NCBI GenBank assembly: GCA_003339415.1
Contig: PDHQ01000483.1
Span: forward strand, 1 to 20,024
Length of the DNA stretch: 20,024 bases
Source of the DNA: Ophiocordyceps camponoti-saundersi (nom. inval.)
Taxonomy: Eukaryota; Ascomycota; Sordariomycetes; Hypocreales; Ophiocordycipitaceae
Direction: 5' to 3'
A program made the translations under genes and the position numbers. The notes beneath the pieces were generated by a model. The model was not told where the DNA came from and searched no databases. It saw only the letters and a program-made list of their open reading frames with translations. Positions 1 through 9,065 of the stretch are shown in pieces (positions within the stretch are counted from its first letter, which is position 1; each line of letters starts with the position of its first letter).

Positions 1-363
1 AATAAAATATCTACTAATAAACTACGAAAAGAATATACTAATAATAAAAATATTAACGATAAAAATATTAATAGTTAATATATTAATAATTAATATAATA
101 TTTTTATATAAATAGTAATAATTATTATTTCTAAGTAATAGTATAAAATTCTTTTATTACTAGCTTAAAGGCTATATATTTTAATAGTAGTTATAAATAT
201 ACTCTAGCTACGGAATAAGAACTACATAGTTAAGTTTACTCTATAGTAAATACCTACGATATCTATATACTCCTTTACGTAACCGTTATCTTTAACTTAT
301 ATACGTTAGGATATATAGCTATACCGTATACGGTAATAAGCTCTATCGGTATCCTCTATTATA

Positions 364-837
364 AAAGCGATAATATATTTATTTTCTATATAAAGATAGG
401 AAGGGGAGAGATAAAGGTATAGGAACTATCTAACCGAACTTTTAAAACTTTATAATAACGGTTAACTTACTTACTCGCTATATAAAAGTCTAAGGTTTAA
501 AGTAAATCTCTAATTCCGTTTAGTAGAGTTTTACCTATAAGCCCTCTCTAACACTTAACTTATAATATACGACTTTTAGGAATACTATAAAGATAAGCTT
601 TAGGGCTAATAACTAGCCTAATTCTTCCTTTCTCGAGGGAAACTAAATAGCACTATATACTTTATAATAACCGCTATCCTATTTTAAGCGCCTTTTATTA
701 CCCTTATCTATATAGGGTATTAGGAGATAAAAAAGTACCGACGACTATTTAATCTATCTTAGCGTAAGCCTCTATTAGTATTTTATATTCGTATAGCGCC
801 TGCCTTCCTTAGGTATTACTATCACCGCCGTTAAACT
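364..837. repeat. Diverged tandem direct repeat, copy 1
   Basis: This stretch matches 1247-1725 in the same orientation, offset by about 883 bases. Shared blocks include AATTCCGTTTAGTAGAGTTTT (512-532 and about 1399-1419), ACGACTTTTAGGA, and a CACCGCCG block near 823 and 1711. By eye, identity is uneven and there are several indels. It covers the central part of the two related minus-strand dead genes, so it is a gene duplication rather than a short tandem repeat. Confidence 0.7.
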
Positions 838-923
838 GCCCTCTACTAGATAACTTCTACCTCGCAAAATCGACTATAGCTAAAGCCTCACTCTTATCTC
901 TAAAAACTACCGTTATCTAAGAA

Positions 924-934
924 CCCCCCCCCCC
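924..934. repeat. Poly-C tract (11 bases)
   Basis: Eleven C in a row. On the minus strand this is a Gly-Gly-Gly run inside the dead gene 185-1010, and that gene's frame continues across it. CpC is not a RIP target, so the tract survived. Confidence 0.8.
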
Positions 935-1021
935 TTATATAACTCTACGCTTGCTCCTTATATATTCTTCCTTTGCTAACGCGCTTACTCCTTTTCTCCT
1001 TTATAATAAACTAAACTCTAG

Positions 1022-1044
1022 TATATATATATATATATATATAT
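1022..1044. repeat. (TA)n microsatellite
   Basis: An uninterrupted alternating TA run of about 23 bases just upstream of the probable start of the minus-strand dead gene 185-1010. It may have grown from RIP-generated TpA steps. Confidence 0.85.
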
Positions 1045-1129
1045 CGGCTTATAATAACTAACCTAAGATAATATTATAGTAATCCCGGAATCCGATACTA
1101 TAGTTTAGCGCGGGAAGAAGGACACCCCT

Positions 1130-2060
1130 AGCAAGTATAGTAGATACCTTAGGGGCGTAACTTCTTATTTAACTATAGCCTTTAGATAATATAAGGGGTG
1201 ATCTCTAGCTTTTTAGGGATAAGTTAGATAGTAATTCTCTATAGAGAAAGCGATAAGAAGTCGGATTTCTATATAAAGATAAGAGGAATAAGGGAAAGGA
1301 AGGAGGGAACTATTTCACCGAAAACAGAAAATTATAAAAAAAGTGTATAAATTAGTAATTTATAGTATTAAATTCTAGTATTTAAAATAAGGTTATAATT
1401 CCGTTTAGTAGAGTTTTGCTATAAGTTCTCTTTAAGACTCGACTTACGATTTACGACTTTTAGGACAGCTATAAAGATAAGGTTAAGGACTAATTATTAG
1501 TTAATTCCTTCCTCCCTTAACGGAAACTAATCTATGCTATATATCTAGTATCGTAATAATTCCTATCCTATCTTAACCGCCTTTTATGTTCCCGTCGTTA
1601 TAAACTCTAAAGGGAAAAAAAGGGTTCCGGAACTATTTAATTTAACCATTTCTATGCCCTTCGTTCCACCCTAGGTAAGGCTAACGTATATCTTTCTTTA
1701 TCATCTCTGCCACCGCCGCTAAAGTATCTATCTATAATATATATATATATTTCCGTATTTATACTTATAAAAAAAAGTATTAAAGAAATTATATAGGGTT
1801 TTATAACGTATATTTCGGCATTCTTAACGCCCTACTATTAAAAACATAACTTATACGGCTACTAGCACTATTTAGCACGACCCCCCCCTTATTCTATATA
1901 GATTATTATTTTAGGTTAAAATAAGTATAACTGCCCTCCTCCTTTAACGCAGTTATTATTTCTTTCTTAATCCGTTAGTTCCCTTACTATACTAAAGTTA
2001 TCTCTTTGCAGCCTTTTATATTTTTTTTCCCTACGTATATATATAATAGAAAAAAGAAAA
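1130..2060 (-). pseudogene. Dead gene, second of a tandem pair, unknown product
   Basis: This is a minus-strand relative of the gene at 185-1010. The upstream segment (about 2025-1760) reads as one frame with IKKEIMTALKEEGSYTYFNL and later NSASSRISYVFNSRALRMPKY. The downstream segment (about 1725-1150) reads RRDDKERYTLALP-like sequence, HRLVSVKGGRNxLIISP, PYLYSCPKSRKS. The two segments are in different frames, and the change falls in or near the TA-rich run at 1737-1752. The central block of the neighbour is recognisable; the ends are not clearly shared. It carries more indels than its neighbour, so it looks older or less constrained. Function unknown; the pairing with its neighbour is the main clue. 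Confidence 0.45.
1247..1725. repeat. Diverged tandem direct repeat, copy 2
   Basis: Partner of 364-837, same orientation. The best conserved block is around 1399-1465 (TTTAGTAGAGTTTTGC and TACGACTTTTAGGACAGC). The copy also has its own insertions, such as the A-rich stretch at 1325-1345. Confidence 0.7.
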
Positions 2061-2087
2061 GTTAGATAATTTAGTAAAAGAATTAAA

Positions 2088-2560
2088 TTGCAGCTCTTAG
2101 GAAATAAGAGTATATAAGGATAACGTCGACGATAGGTCTAACCTGCCCCGTGCGTGCTAAATTAAACTCTAACTAGGCTTACCGGCGCTCGCCTTTATAA
2201 GCTACTATAAATAAATAACACTTATCTCTACTTACTTCTCCTACCCTATACTCGCTAAACGCGTAATATATCCTTGCTTTCTTTTCTTTAATATATATAT
2301 TTAAATATACTTTTAATTCGTTATTCTTTCCTATATAAACTTTAGTTATACTCCCGCCTAGGTATATAATTGCATTTTTTAATAAATATTTCTAAAAATA
2401 AACCCCTCGAACCTTCTTACTCGCGGTCTTACGTACTTTACTAACGTTAGCCGTATACTATTATCGGGCCTATACTCCCTATAATATCCGGCATAAGCCG
2501 CTTACTCGGCTATATACGGTTACTTCCCGTAAAACTTAATATACCTTCTTATAAAGTAAA
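2088..2560 (-). pseudogene. Dead gene, unknown product
   Basis: One minus-strand frame runs for about 155 codons with only TAA/TAG interruptions. Near 2520-2400 it reads VSKVRKTASKKVRGVYF, then KVYIGKNNELKVYLN, IYYAFSEYRVGEVSRDK and, near 2150, RTGQVRPIVDVILIYSYFL before a TAA at about 2088. Alternating charged and beta-branched residues suggest a soluble domain rich in beta strands. I do not recognise it. The 5' end is unclear: the frame continues to about 2560, where the DNA becomes AT-rich. It lies just beyond the dead pair at 185-2060 and in the same orientation, so these three could have been co-transferred. No frameshift is visible, which points to RIP as the main cause of death. Confidence 0.5.
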
Positions 2561-2590
2561 ATTAAATATAAATAATACTTAGCGAAATAA

Positions 2591-2706
2591 CTAAGAATTA
2601 CGATTCGTCCTTACTACGATCTTACAATCCCCTCGTATCTCCACTAGTATATCCCCTTATATATATATTTCACTACGATTTTACCTACGAGTTTTTCTTT
2701 TTCTTT
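2591..2706. repeat. Short direct repeat, left copy
   Basis: Starts at CTAAGAATTA and resembles 3558-3670 in order and spacing: a CTTACTA(C/G)GAT block, an ACTAG(T/C)ATAT block, and a final TTTTxCCTAC..GTTTTTCT block. The pair encloses about 850 bases. It could be remnants of short LTRs or a chance duplication. I see no primer-binding site or polypurine tract next to it. Confidence 0.45.
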
Positions 2707-2799
2707 ATACTTTCTCCTTATATACGTATATACTCTTATATGCCCGTATACGATATAAAAGACTTTATTTTATAATACGATCCTCCCCTACTACGTATA

Positions 2800-3310
2800 T
2801 TTAGAGCTTATAGCTAGACTCTTCGGCGATTAATAAGACCTATATTAGAGATATATTACTACTAATTAGACCCGGATCCCGGTATAAACTAGACTACGAC
2901 TATAGCCTCTCCTTTAGCGACTTCGACTACTATAAATATACTATAGGAATTACGTGCTATAATAATCTAATTATATTCGCAGATCCTTTATCTCTAAGAC
3001 TAGTTAAACCCTTCCCCCTACTTAGAGGCTAATAGGACTTATTATAAAAGATCGACTGCCCTACGGAATACCGCTCGAACTTTTTAACCTAGCGGCAAGG
3101 CCTCTTACGAACCCTTCTAGCTACTTGCCCCGGTAGGATAGCTAAATACCGGAACTCGGGGGCGTTTAACGACTTTAGATATATACTCCCTCCTAATTAT
3201 ACTACTCGGTTTCGGGAAAAGCTTAGGACTATTATAATTTCCCTTAATAGTCCCGAAGGCTTTACGAGTAGGATAAAACGTAGGAGTGTCTTTTACTATT
3301 AGTAGTTAAG
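2800..3310. pseudogene. Open stretch, coding strand uncertain
   Basis: Both strands stay open here if TAA/TAG are read through. The plus frame reads, for example, RPGSRYKLDYDYSLSFSDFD near 2870 and NDFRYILPPNYTTRFREKL near 3170. The overlapping minus frame reads SLRDKGSANMIRLL and SLNAPEFRYLAILPGQVARR over the same bases. Each has about 160 codons without a frameshift, so I cannot choose. Neither product is recognised. It sits between the short direct repeats 2591-2706 and 3558-3670 and might be the body of a small element. Confidence 0.35.
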
Positions 3311-3325
3311 TTTAGGTTAATTATA

Positions 3326-3364
3326 CTGCTCCCCGTGCCTATACCCGTTATAATACGGGAGCAG
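3326..3364. other. Imperfect hairpin
   Basis: CTGCTCCCC at 3326-3334 can pair with CGGGAGCAG at 3356-3364, giving a GC-rich stem with a loop of about 20 bases. A 19-base block beginning CTCCC(C)GTGCCTA and ending CCCGT appears here (about 3329-3347) and again at about 3420-3438. It is GC-rich in an AT-rich setting. No Rho-independent terminator logic applies in a fungus; the role is unknown. Confidence 0.5.
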
Positions 3365-3557
3365 ATGCTCGTTTCCCTTATAGTCTTCGTTTCGCTAAAA
3401 TACGCAGCGAAGCGCCTCGCTCCCGTGCCTATTCCCGTTTCCCCTATCCCTCTTATTAATATCTAAGTCCGTGAGGCGGGTTCGGTACGCAAATACCTAA
3501 ATATCACGTTAGTTATCTACCTTATCGTGAAATTACTTAGAATAATACTAATAGAAA

Positions 3558-3670
3558 CTAAGAATTATTATCCTATCCTTACTAGGATTTCCACCTGCCC
3601 CCTAGCTTTTACTAGCATATGCCCCTAACTATTTTACTAGGATTTCGCCTACTACGGTTTTTCTCTTTTC
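3558..3670. repeat. Short direct repeat, right copy
   Basis: Partner of 2591-2706 (see there). It begins CTAAGAATTATTATCC and ends in a TACGGTTTTTCTCTTTT run. Within it the motif ACTAG(G/C)AT recurs three times, giving an internal sub-repeat of about 35-40 bases (near 3580, 3610 and 3636). Confidence 0.45.
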
Positions 3671-3990
3671 CCTCCTTCTCCGTAGCTTAGAATCTTTATT
3701 TATAGTGCTAATATTATTATTTACTTAACGTCTCCCTTCCGTAATAACGTTTAGCAAACGCAGCTACTATAATATTTATATTATATTAACTAACTAAGTA
3801 TTCCTATACCCCTTAAAAAATTCTTTACTAAATTTTCCGACTTTCTCCTTATAGCGCCTTCTTATCCCCGTCGCCGTTCTCTAAAGACATATAACCGCGA
3901 TAACGGCACGGTTTTATAAAACCTAACTATATCTAATAAGTTATTACTCTATTAACCTTTCTATTCCGTATATCCGAATATTAAAATAAA
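3671..3990. other. Non-coding or unreadable AT-rich stretch
   Basis: No frame stands out on either strand. It contains GCGCCTTCTTATCCCCGTCGCCG near 3856, which hints at old coding DNA, but I could not extend a convincing frame. Confidence 0.4.
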
Positions 3991-4385
3991 AGCTAAATAC
4001 TATAAAAGAAACTCTAAAACCGATATTAAGCTTAAAAAGAATAATACTAAACCCGATATAAAGACGATAAATACTAAGGTTAAAAAATAATCTAAACTTA
4101 TATTTATAAGCCGTACTTCTTATTCTCTTTATCTCCCTTCCTCTTTATATTATATACTTACTAATTATAAGCTCTATTTAAAAACTAGCCCCTTCCGCCT
4201 TTTAAAACGACTAATAACTAGTTAGGTCGCCTCCGTAACGTCACGCTCCTAAGTATTAAGGTCGAAGATATTCCGACTATCCGTATTAAAAAATCGTTAA
4301 AAAATAAATTATCTCCTTCTTCTAATAAAAAGCCGGCGTCTAAAAAAGCTAAGCGAAATAGTTTACTTAAAGAAATAGTCTAGGT
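3990..4385 (+). pseudogene. Lys-rich dead coding stretch, unknown
   Basis: Plus-strand frames here are Lys/Asn/Asp-rich. About 4005-4085 reads KTDIKLKKNNTKPDIKT-like sequence. About 4228-4380 reads RLRNVTLLSIKVEDIPTI followed by a low-complexity SPSSNKKPASKKAKRN tract. The two blocks are in different frames, so there is at least one frameshift. The low-complexity basic tract looks like a disordered nuclear-protein linker. It lies directly upstream of the RRP5 fragment and in the same orientation. It may be more of that gene or part of an unrelated neighbour; I could not align it to RRP5. Confidence 0.3.
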
Positions 4386-4489
4386 GCTACTATTATAAAA
4401 CTCTAAAGCTAGCCTTCCCTCTATTATACCACGTTCTATAACTATACGCTAATATATATCCTATAAGTAATAGTAGCGGATACCTATAG

Positions 4490-5315
4490 CGCGTAACTAT
4501 TAAGTCTAGTAACGGTTACCTCGTGGCCGGTAACGTCCGTAAGGTTAAAGAGTATAGCGTATTTATTATTATTAATAACTCGGCTAATATTAGCGGCCTA
4601 TATTGTAGTAATTAGACGGCCGATAATCTAGTTAAGAACGTAACTAAATTATATAAAGCGCGGGATATCGTTAAATATAAAGTGCTTAACGTCGACGCGT
4701 AGAAGCGGAAGTTTAGCCTTAGCCTTAACTAGTCGCTTTTTAAGATAAAGATAGCGATATAGCTTATCCGCACTCGGATAAGGATAACGGAGGTGCTACT
4801 CTCGTTAATAGCGATATGGATATAAATAATATCGTCTTAAAATTATAAAAAAGTAACGACTAAGCGACGGAGAATACGAGCGATATAGAAGGAGAGTAGA
4901 ATAACGCCGAACTTTAAATTAGCGGTAGCGGTCTCGGGGCGCTTAAGAAAATCTTATAAGCTACCTACCCGCTTTACTTATCTTACTCTAAACCTAGCTC
5001 CGACGAGGAGCCCGGCTCTAGCGGCAAACGGCTAGCGTAACGAAAAAGAAGAAAAAGGCTTCGGTTAAGGTTTATAGGACGATTACGCTTAACGCGCACG
5101 CCCCGTAGACGGCGAGCGACTACGAGCGGCTACTCCTCGGCCAGGCTTAGTTATCGGCGCTATCTATCGCGTATATATCCTTCCGGATATACGTAAGCGA
5201 GCTACCTAAGGCGCGCGAGGTAGCGGGGCGTGCGATTAAAACTATTAGCGTGCGGGAAGAGAGCGAGAAGCTAAACGTTTAGGTTACCTATCTTAACCTT
5301 ATAGTTATATTTCCG
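4490..5315 (+). pseudogene. rrp5: RRP5 (rRNA biogenesis protein) fragment, S1 to HAT/TPR junction
   Basis: RRP5 (human PDCD11) is a large nucleolar protein with about a dozen S1 RNA-binding domains and C-terminal HAT/TPR repeats, needed for processing both 18S and 5.8S/25S precursor RNA. Three parts are seen in the correct order. First, an S1 domain (4490-4735): VAGNVRKVKEYSVFII, NNSANISGLY, LYKARDIVKYKVLNVDA, KRKFSLSLN. Second, an acidic Ser-rich linker (4744-5040): DKDSD, GGATLVNSDMDI, SSDEEPGSSG. Third, after a KKKKK patch, the HAT/TPR start (5050-5315): TASDYERLLLGQ, YVSELPKAREVAGRAIKTIS, EKLNVWVTYLNL with TAG at the Trp codon. Each part is in a different frame, with breaks near the T-run at 4738 and near 5040. 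Homology stops abruptly at about 5315. Full RRP5 is near 1,800 residues; only about 275 codons are here, so this is a captured or duplicated piece, not the working gene. Confidence 0.88.
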
Positions 5316-5404
5316 GAGGCGGGCGCGATTAATAGGCAGGGTACTCTAAGCGCCCGATATATAGAGGTATCTTTATCTTAAGACGCTTAAATAATACGCC
5401 CCTA

Positions 5405-6480
5405 CGACTCTTAGATAATTCCTCTTTAGCGATTTTCTATACTGCCGTTCGCTATTTATATTTCCTTTCTATACTCTCGCTTACGTTACCTTATAACCTT
5501 AGCGACGTACTATACTCCGTCCCGGGATATGCTTATTAGCTCTAGCCGTCTTAATAGAGTTCGCCACGGTTTTATCTAATAATTTAGAAAACCCGCTCTT
5601 ATTATAGGAATTCCCTATAACAATATAATTAGCGTATCGGTTCCTAAACGCCCCGTATATAATAATATAGTCGCAGAACGCCCGGGGCACTTTATTATCA
5701 CGATAATAGCGGCATCGATTAACTACCTCCTACGACTAGCTACTATAATACCTTATATCTAGTCGCACTACCTAAAAAGGCGAGTAATATATATCTAATC
5801 CGTATTATTCAGGTTATTAATAATTACCGTAAGAGTTATATTTCTTTTCGGCGGCATAGCTACTACTTAGCTCTCCTAGTCCTATTTTACCTCGTTATTT
5901 CCCGCTTTTCCGAAACGAATTTCTCCTAGACTTACGTTTATCGTATAGCACTTAAGTTTCTCGGCGGAATCTGCCGATATCGTTCCTAGCGTATAGTAAA
6001 GCTTCCCGTTATATACGCTCTTCGTAATCTACCCGAATAGGGATCCTAGGAAGTTTACCGCTATATAAGTCTCGGACGACGATATTTCGCGATTTCGATA
6101 TAATAATAACCCTCGAGAAATCGTAAAATACTTAAAAAGCGTGCGCGAGGGAAAAAATACTAAATGCTACCTGTTTCTAATAATAAATAGAGTAAACTTA
6201 ACGGAGAGAGGATTTTTTTCCACGCCGCACGACTAATTTCTATATTTTATATATATACGGCTTCGATTACTAAGTCGTTACGTGTTTATTCCCCTATTAT
6301 ATCTATAAGTCACGATCTCTTCCCTCTAGACACCTCCTTTACTATTTTACGAGTATTCTTATCTTTCACGCTCGATTCTATATACCGTCTTTATAGCTAT
6401 ATTACTTTAGATAGACTTTGCTACCTACCTATATGCTCTTCTCTACCGACTAATTAAAACCTAGGATTATAATACCCGCG
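5405..6480 (-). repeat. Repeat unit A of a four-copy gene-bearing repeat
   Basis: Similar along its length to units B (7430-8645) and C (9385-10600) in the same orientation, and to D (11390-12450) inverted. Shared landmarks are the block encoding RYxNYIVI (5620-5650), TAGCTACTATAAT..CTTATAT(C/T)TAGT near 5740, AACTTAACG-GAGAGGATTTTTT near 6195, and the CCTCTAGACACCTCC block near 6324. The ends are estimated where similarity to B and C fades. Confidence 0.75.
5499..6170 (-). pseudogene. Repeat-family gene, copy A (unknown product)
   Basis: Minus-strand dead copy of a small gene found four times in the window. The upstream part reads LFKYFTISRGLLLYRNREIS, then AVNFLGSLFG, KLYYTLGTISADSAEKLKCY. 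After a Gln/Trp-derived stop cluster it reads AMPPKRNITLTVIINNLNNT, a Gly-Ile-Ile-Val-Ala-Ser-Arg-Arg block, and finally CDYIIIYGAFRNRYANYIVI. The last 63 codons (5499-5690) form the longest surviving open piece. Against copy C there is a one-base deletion near 5700 that shifts the frame. The pattern RxRYxNYIVI is kept in copies A-C and in changed form in D, so the protein was real. No family recognised. The Asn-Thr-Asp-Gln..Ile-Ala-Arg-Leu segment could form a helix-turn-helix, but that is only a guess. Confidence 0.6.
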
Positions 6481-6744
6481 CGTTACGAGAATACTATAAG
6501 TAGAAGTATATAAAAATAATATAGTATCTTAAGTCTTATCTAAAAACATAGTAGAGAACGGTATAGTCTTTATAAGTAGCGAGTATAAATAATAACGCTA
6601 TAATCTCACCGCTTAGCTATGTACCCTAAACTACTTTATAGTAATCGTTTCCTTTTTAGGATTTTTAGTTATTACTTATAAGACTAATACCTACTTTTAA
6701 GCTATAAAAGAAGCACCTTCTAATTTACGTATACGTAATATTTT
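6481..6744. other. AT-rich spacer
   Basis: Between repeat unit A and the minus-strand dead gene. No convincing frame or repeat was seen. Confidence 0.4.
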
Positions 6745-7345
6745 CTAAGTACGTTATACTTATACAATAATAACGATTAAGGTACGTACTATCGCTACGA
6801 TTTTATTATAAGGTAACGGCAGCACTAATAAAGGTGTTAATATTCCTAATATTATAACTAGGATAATAACTCTGCTAGGTCTATATCGCTAGACTAGGCC
6901 CTTAAAGAGGGCCGGCAGCGCTAACTAAGTAAGAGGGATGTCTATAGGGTAGGTCGTATAATAGATTCCCCTCTAAACCGCCATATAATAAGCGATAAAG
7001 GACCTATAATAATCGCCGTTAATAGATAGGTTTATAACGCCTCGTCTTCTAATACCGAATATAACTCCTTATAAAGGCAGAGATATAGCGCGCTCGTAGT
7101 CGAAAGGAAACGCGCTTTACTAAATAGTCGGATAGGCTAACGAATATAACCGAGTCCTGCTAACCGTATAATAAGCCTCCTCGCTAGTTAAACGTATAGC
7201 TTCTATATACCGATCGAAACGCTAAATAACGATACTCGAAATATTATCTTAATATCCTAACTATCTCCTTTACTTACTTAGAGACCTAGCGTATAAAAAG
7301 CCGAACTTTTAGAAAGATTTTTAGCACGTACCCTACAACGTAATC
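6745..7345 (-). pseudogene. Dead gene between repeat units A and B, unknown product
   Basis: A single minus-strand frame of about 195 codons has only TAA/TAG stops. From about 7330 downward it reads KFGFLYARSLSK, then SSIVI, RFDRYIEAIRLTSEEAYYTV, SRTRLYSLAYPTI, FPFDYERAISLP, GVIFGIRRRGVINLSINGDY, and PIDIPL..ALPALFKGLV. It ends in a hydrophobic tail PSRVIILVIILGILTPLLVL before a TAA at about 6745. The tail could be a membrane segment, or just Met/His-to-Ile/Tyr drift under RIP. Not recognised. There is no frameshift over about 600 bases, in contrast to the repeat-family copies on either side. The same strand as copies A-C suggests it may belong to the same larger repeat, but no second copy is visible here. 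Confidence 0.5.
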
Positions 7346-7429
7346 TAAGAGCATCGTGCGCGGTAATTTAGTAATAAAACGCGTCCTTACCTAGCTTATT
7401 TAATACCTATAGATAATATACCTTTAAGA

Positions 7430-8645
7430 TTCTTAGAAGATTCCCCTTTAAGTACTTTTCTTATTATAACTTACTATCTATATTCCTTTAGCATACTCCC
7501 CCTTTCGCTACCTTATAATTTTAAGCACTTATAATATATCCCGCTAGGACGCGGCTAGCTGCTCTAAGCCCCTATTCGACGTTTAAACGGTTCTTTCTAG
7601 GTAATCCGGCGATTTACCCTCATTCCTAACGTATAGAGTTCTTATAACGATATAATTAGTATATCGATCCCTAAACTCCCCCGCGACCCTAATATAGTTT
7701 ACGAACGCTTAGTGCACGCTTTTATTACTATATCCGCGGTATCGTCTAACCACCTCTCTATAACTAGCTACTATAATCCCTTATATTTAGTTAGGTATCT
7801 TAAGAATATTAGCGATATGTCTCTTGTCCGTGTTATTCCGGTTATTAAGAGGTATAGTAATACTTAAGTTCCTCTTCGCAGGTAAGGCTATTACCCTCTC
7901 CTTACTATCCTATTTTTTCTTAGTATCTCTCGCTTTCCCCGAACGATTATTTAATAGACTTATATTCGTCGCACGATACTTAAGCCTCGTAGTAGAGTCT
8001 GCCGATATCGTTTTTAGGCTATAGAAGATCTCCTCCTCCTTAACGGTCTTCTTAATCCTCCTAAACGGCGATCCTAGGAAATCTACGTCCGCGGGAGTCT
8101 GCCTCGCGGATATCTTATAATATCGAGAAAATAATAACCCTTAGGATATAGAAAAATACCTAAAGGGCGGCTACGAGAACGGAAAACCGAAGATTTTACC
8201 CTCTCCTTACGATAAATAGAGTAAAGTTAACGATAGGAGTGTTTTTCGGGCTATACGACGAATCTCGATACCTCGCGGGATTTAGAAGAAAACGTGAATC
8301 GCTACCGCGAGAAAGGAAACGAAGACTTTAACGTCTCTATAACGGTAAATAAAGTAAACTTAACGAGAGAGGATTCCTTACGCGGCACGACAAATGTCCT
8401 AATTTTTATACGTTTATGCTTTAAATTACTAATTTTTTACGCTTTTATTCCTTCTCTAACTTTTAAAGTTACGATTCTTTCCTTCTAAACGCTTTTCCTA
8501 TATTTTTCTACCGTTCTCTATCTACGCTAAAAGAATCTATATAATAACTCTCTAAACTACCTACTTAGAATATATTTCGGTACCTTCTTATATGCGACCT
8601 AGACCGACTAATTAGCTTTTAAGACTAGCGGACCTATTACCGATA
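7430..8645 (-). repeat. Repeat unit B of the four-copy repeat
   Basis: Same-orientation relative of units A and C, and the left arm partner of inverted unit D. The left boundary shows the shared GATTCTTAGAAGATTCC-type start near 7427. Inside the upstream region a block beginning GATAAATAGAGTAAA(G/C)TTAACGA occurs twice, at about 8211 and 8344 (the second as GGTAAATAAAG), a 130-base internal duplication also present in unit C. Confidence 0.75.
7600..8215 (-). pseudogene. Repeat-family gene, copy B (unknown product)
   Basis: Minus-strand dead copy. In order it reads PADVDFLGSPF, KKTVKEEEIFYSLKTISADS, RLKYRATNISLLNN, then ALPAKRNLSITIPLNNRNNT, KRHIANILKIPN and EFRDRYTNYIVIR. The block order matches copies A and C, with an additional frame break between the N-terminal block and the MPPKR/LPAKR block. 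Copy B keeps CAT and CAC codons more often than A, so it may be slightly less mutated. Product unknown. It is the left partner of the inverted pair with copy D. Confidence 0.6.
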
Positions 8646-9065
8646 GTCTAACTAATAAGCTTACTAGATTACTGTACCGGCAGTACGTACTGCTAGTACG
8701 TACCTGCTATTCGATTTTTCGAGTTTTTTTTTTAGTATTATATTATTTTTCTTCTCTCTCTCTTACAGCTTTAGTATTTTTTCCTCGGCTTTCTGCCTCT
8801 TTTTTAGCACTAATAGTTTCTCCTTTTCCGGGTCTAGTTTTCCCTATCCCCGGAGGGTATATATTAGGGGTAGTAGAGAGGGTACTAAGGGCGTATATAC
8901 GATATATAGAAGTATAGTTTACTGCGAGGGTTAGACTATATGCCTCCGGAGGGTTAGACGATTCTCTTTTATATATCGACCCCTATTCCTAGTACCTTTA
9001 TTCTTATATTTCCCCTCTTATTTTAGGTGCGCCGGCCTTATACTAAGATACTTATACCTAAAAGG
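8646..9065. repeat. 420-bp module next to unit B
   Basis: Present here and inverted at 10836-11390, but not next to units A or C. It begins with a palindromic core CAGTACGTACTG (8681-8692), followed by a second GTACGTAC, and has a basic coiled-coil-like minus-strand reading KLLVLKKRQKAEEKIL near 8820-8770. It lies on the 5' side of the unit's gene, so it may hold its promoter and first exon or belong to an element into which the unit inserted. Confidence 0.55.

Larger units (their letters stand above)
185..1010 (-). pseudogene. Dead gene, first of a tandem pair, unknown product
   Basis: Read on the minus strand with TAA/TAG taken as mutated Gln/Trp, one frame runs about 270 codons with no obvious frameshift. 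The likely start is near 1006, where ATA (from ATG) precedes a basic stretch beginning KEKRSKR. A Gly run is encoded by the 11-base C tract at 924-934. The middle reads ALYEYK, AYAKMD, VVGTFLSPNTLYR, and the later part YLVSLEKGRIRLVISPKAYL. I do not recognise the family. A related copy lies next to it at 1130-2060 in the same orientation; SPxxYLYSxPKSR is the best shared block. The soluble, helix-rich composition gives no membrane segment or signal peptide. Confidence 0.55.
7430..9065. repeat. Large inverted repeat, left arm
   Basis: Complementary to 10836-12450. It holds repeat unit B plus a further module (8645-9065) that units A and C lack. Clear pairing blocks are CCGACTAATTAGCTTT near 8612 (reverse complement near 11440), TTTTTTAGCACTAATAGTTTC near 8800 (11098-11120), and GGTTAGACGATTC near 8951 (about 10960). 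Pairing is lost after AAAAG at about 9065. The loop is 9066-10835. Confidence 0.78.

Noticed and set aside
1022..1044. AT-rich tracts as a centromere or replication origin
   Set aside because: AT richness here follows from RIP. There is no repeat array or conserved origin motif.
3326..3364. GC-rich hairpin as a Rho-independent terminator
   Set aside because: The setting is fungal nuclear DNA, no T-run follows, and the stem is imperfect.
7824..8488. Plus-strand open frames of 66 and 64 codons (7824-8024 and 8294-8488)
   Set aside because: They run antisense to, or upstream of, repeat-family copy B, are not kept in copies A and C, and have hydrophobic, low-information sequence.
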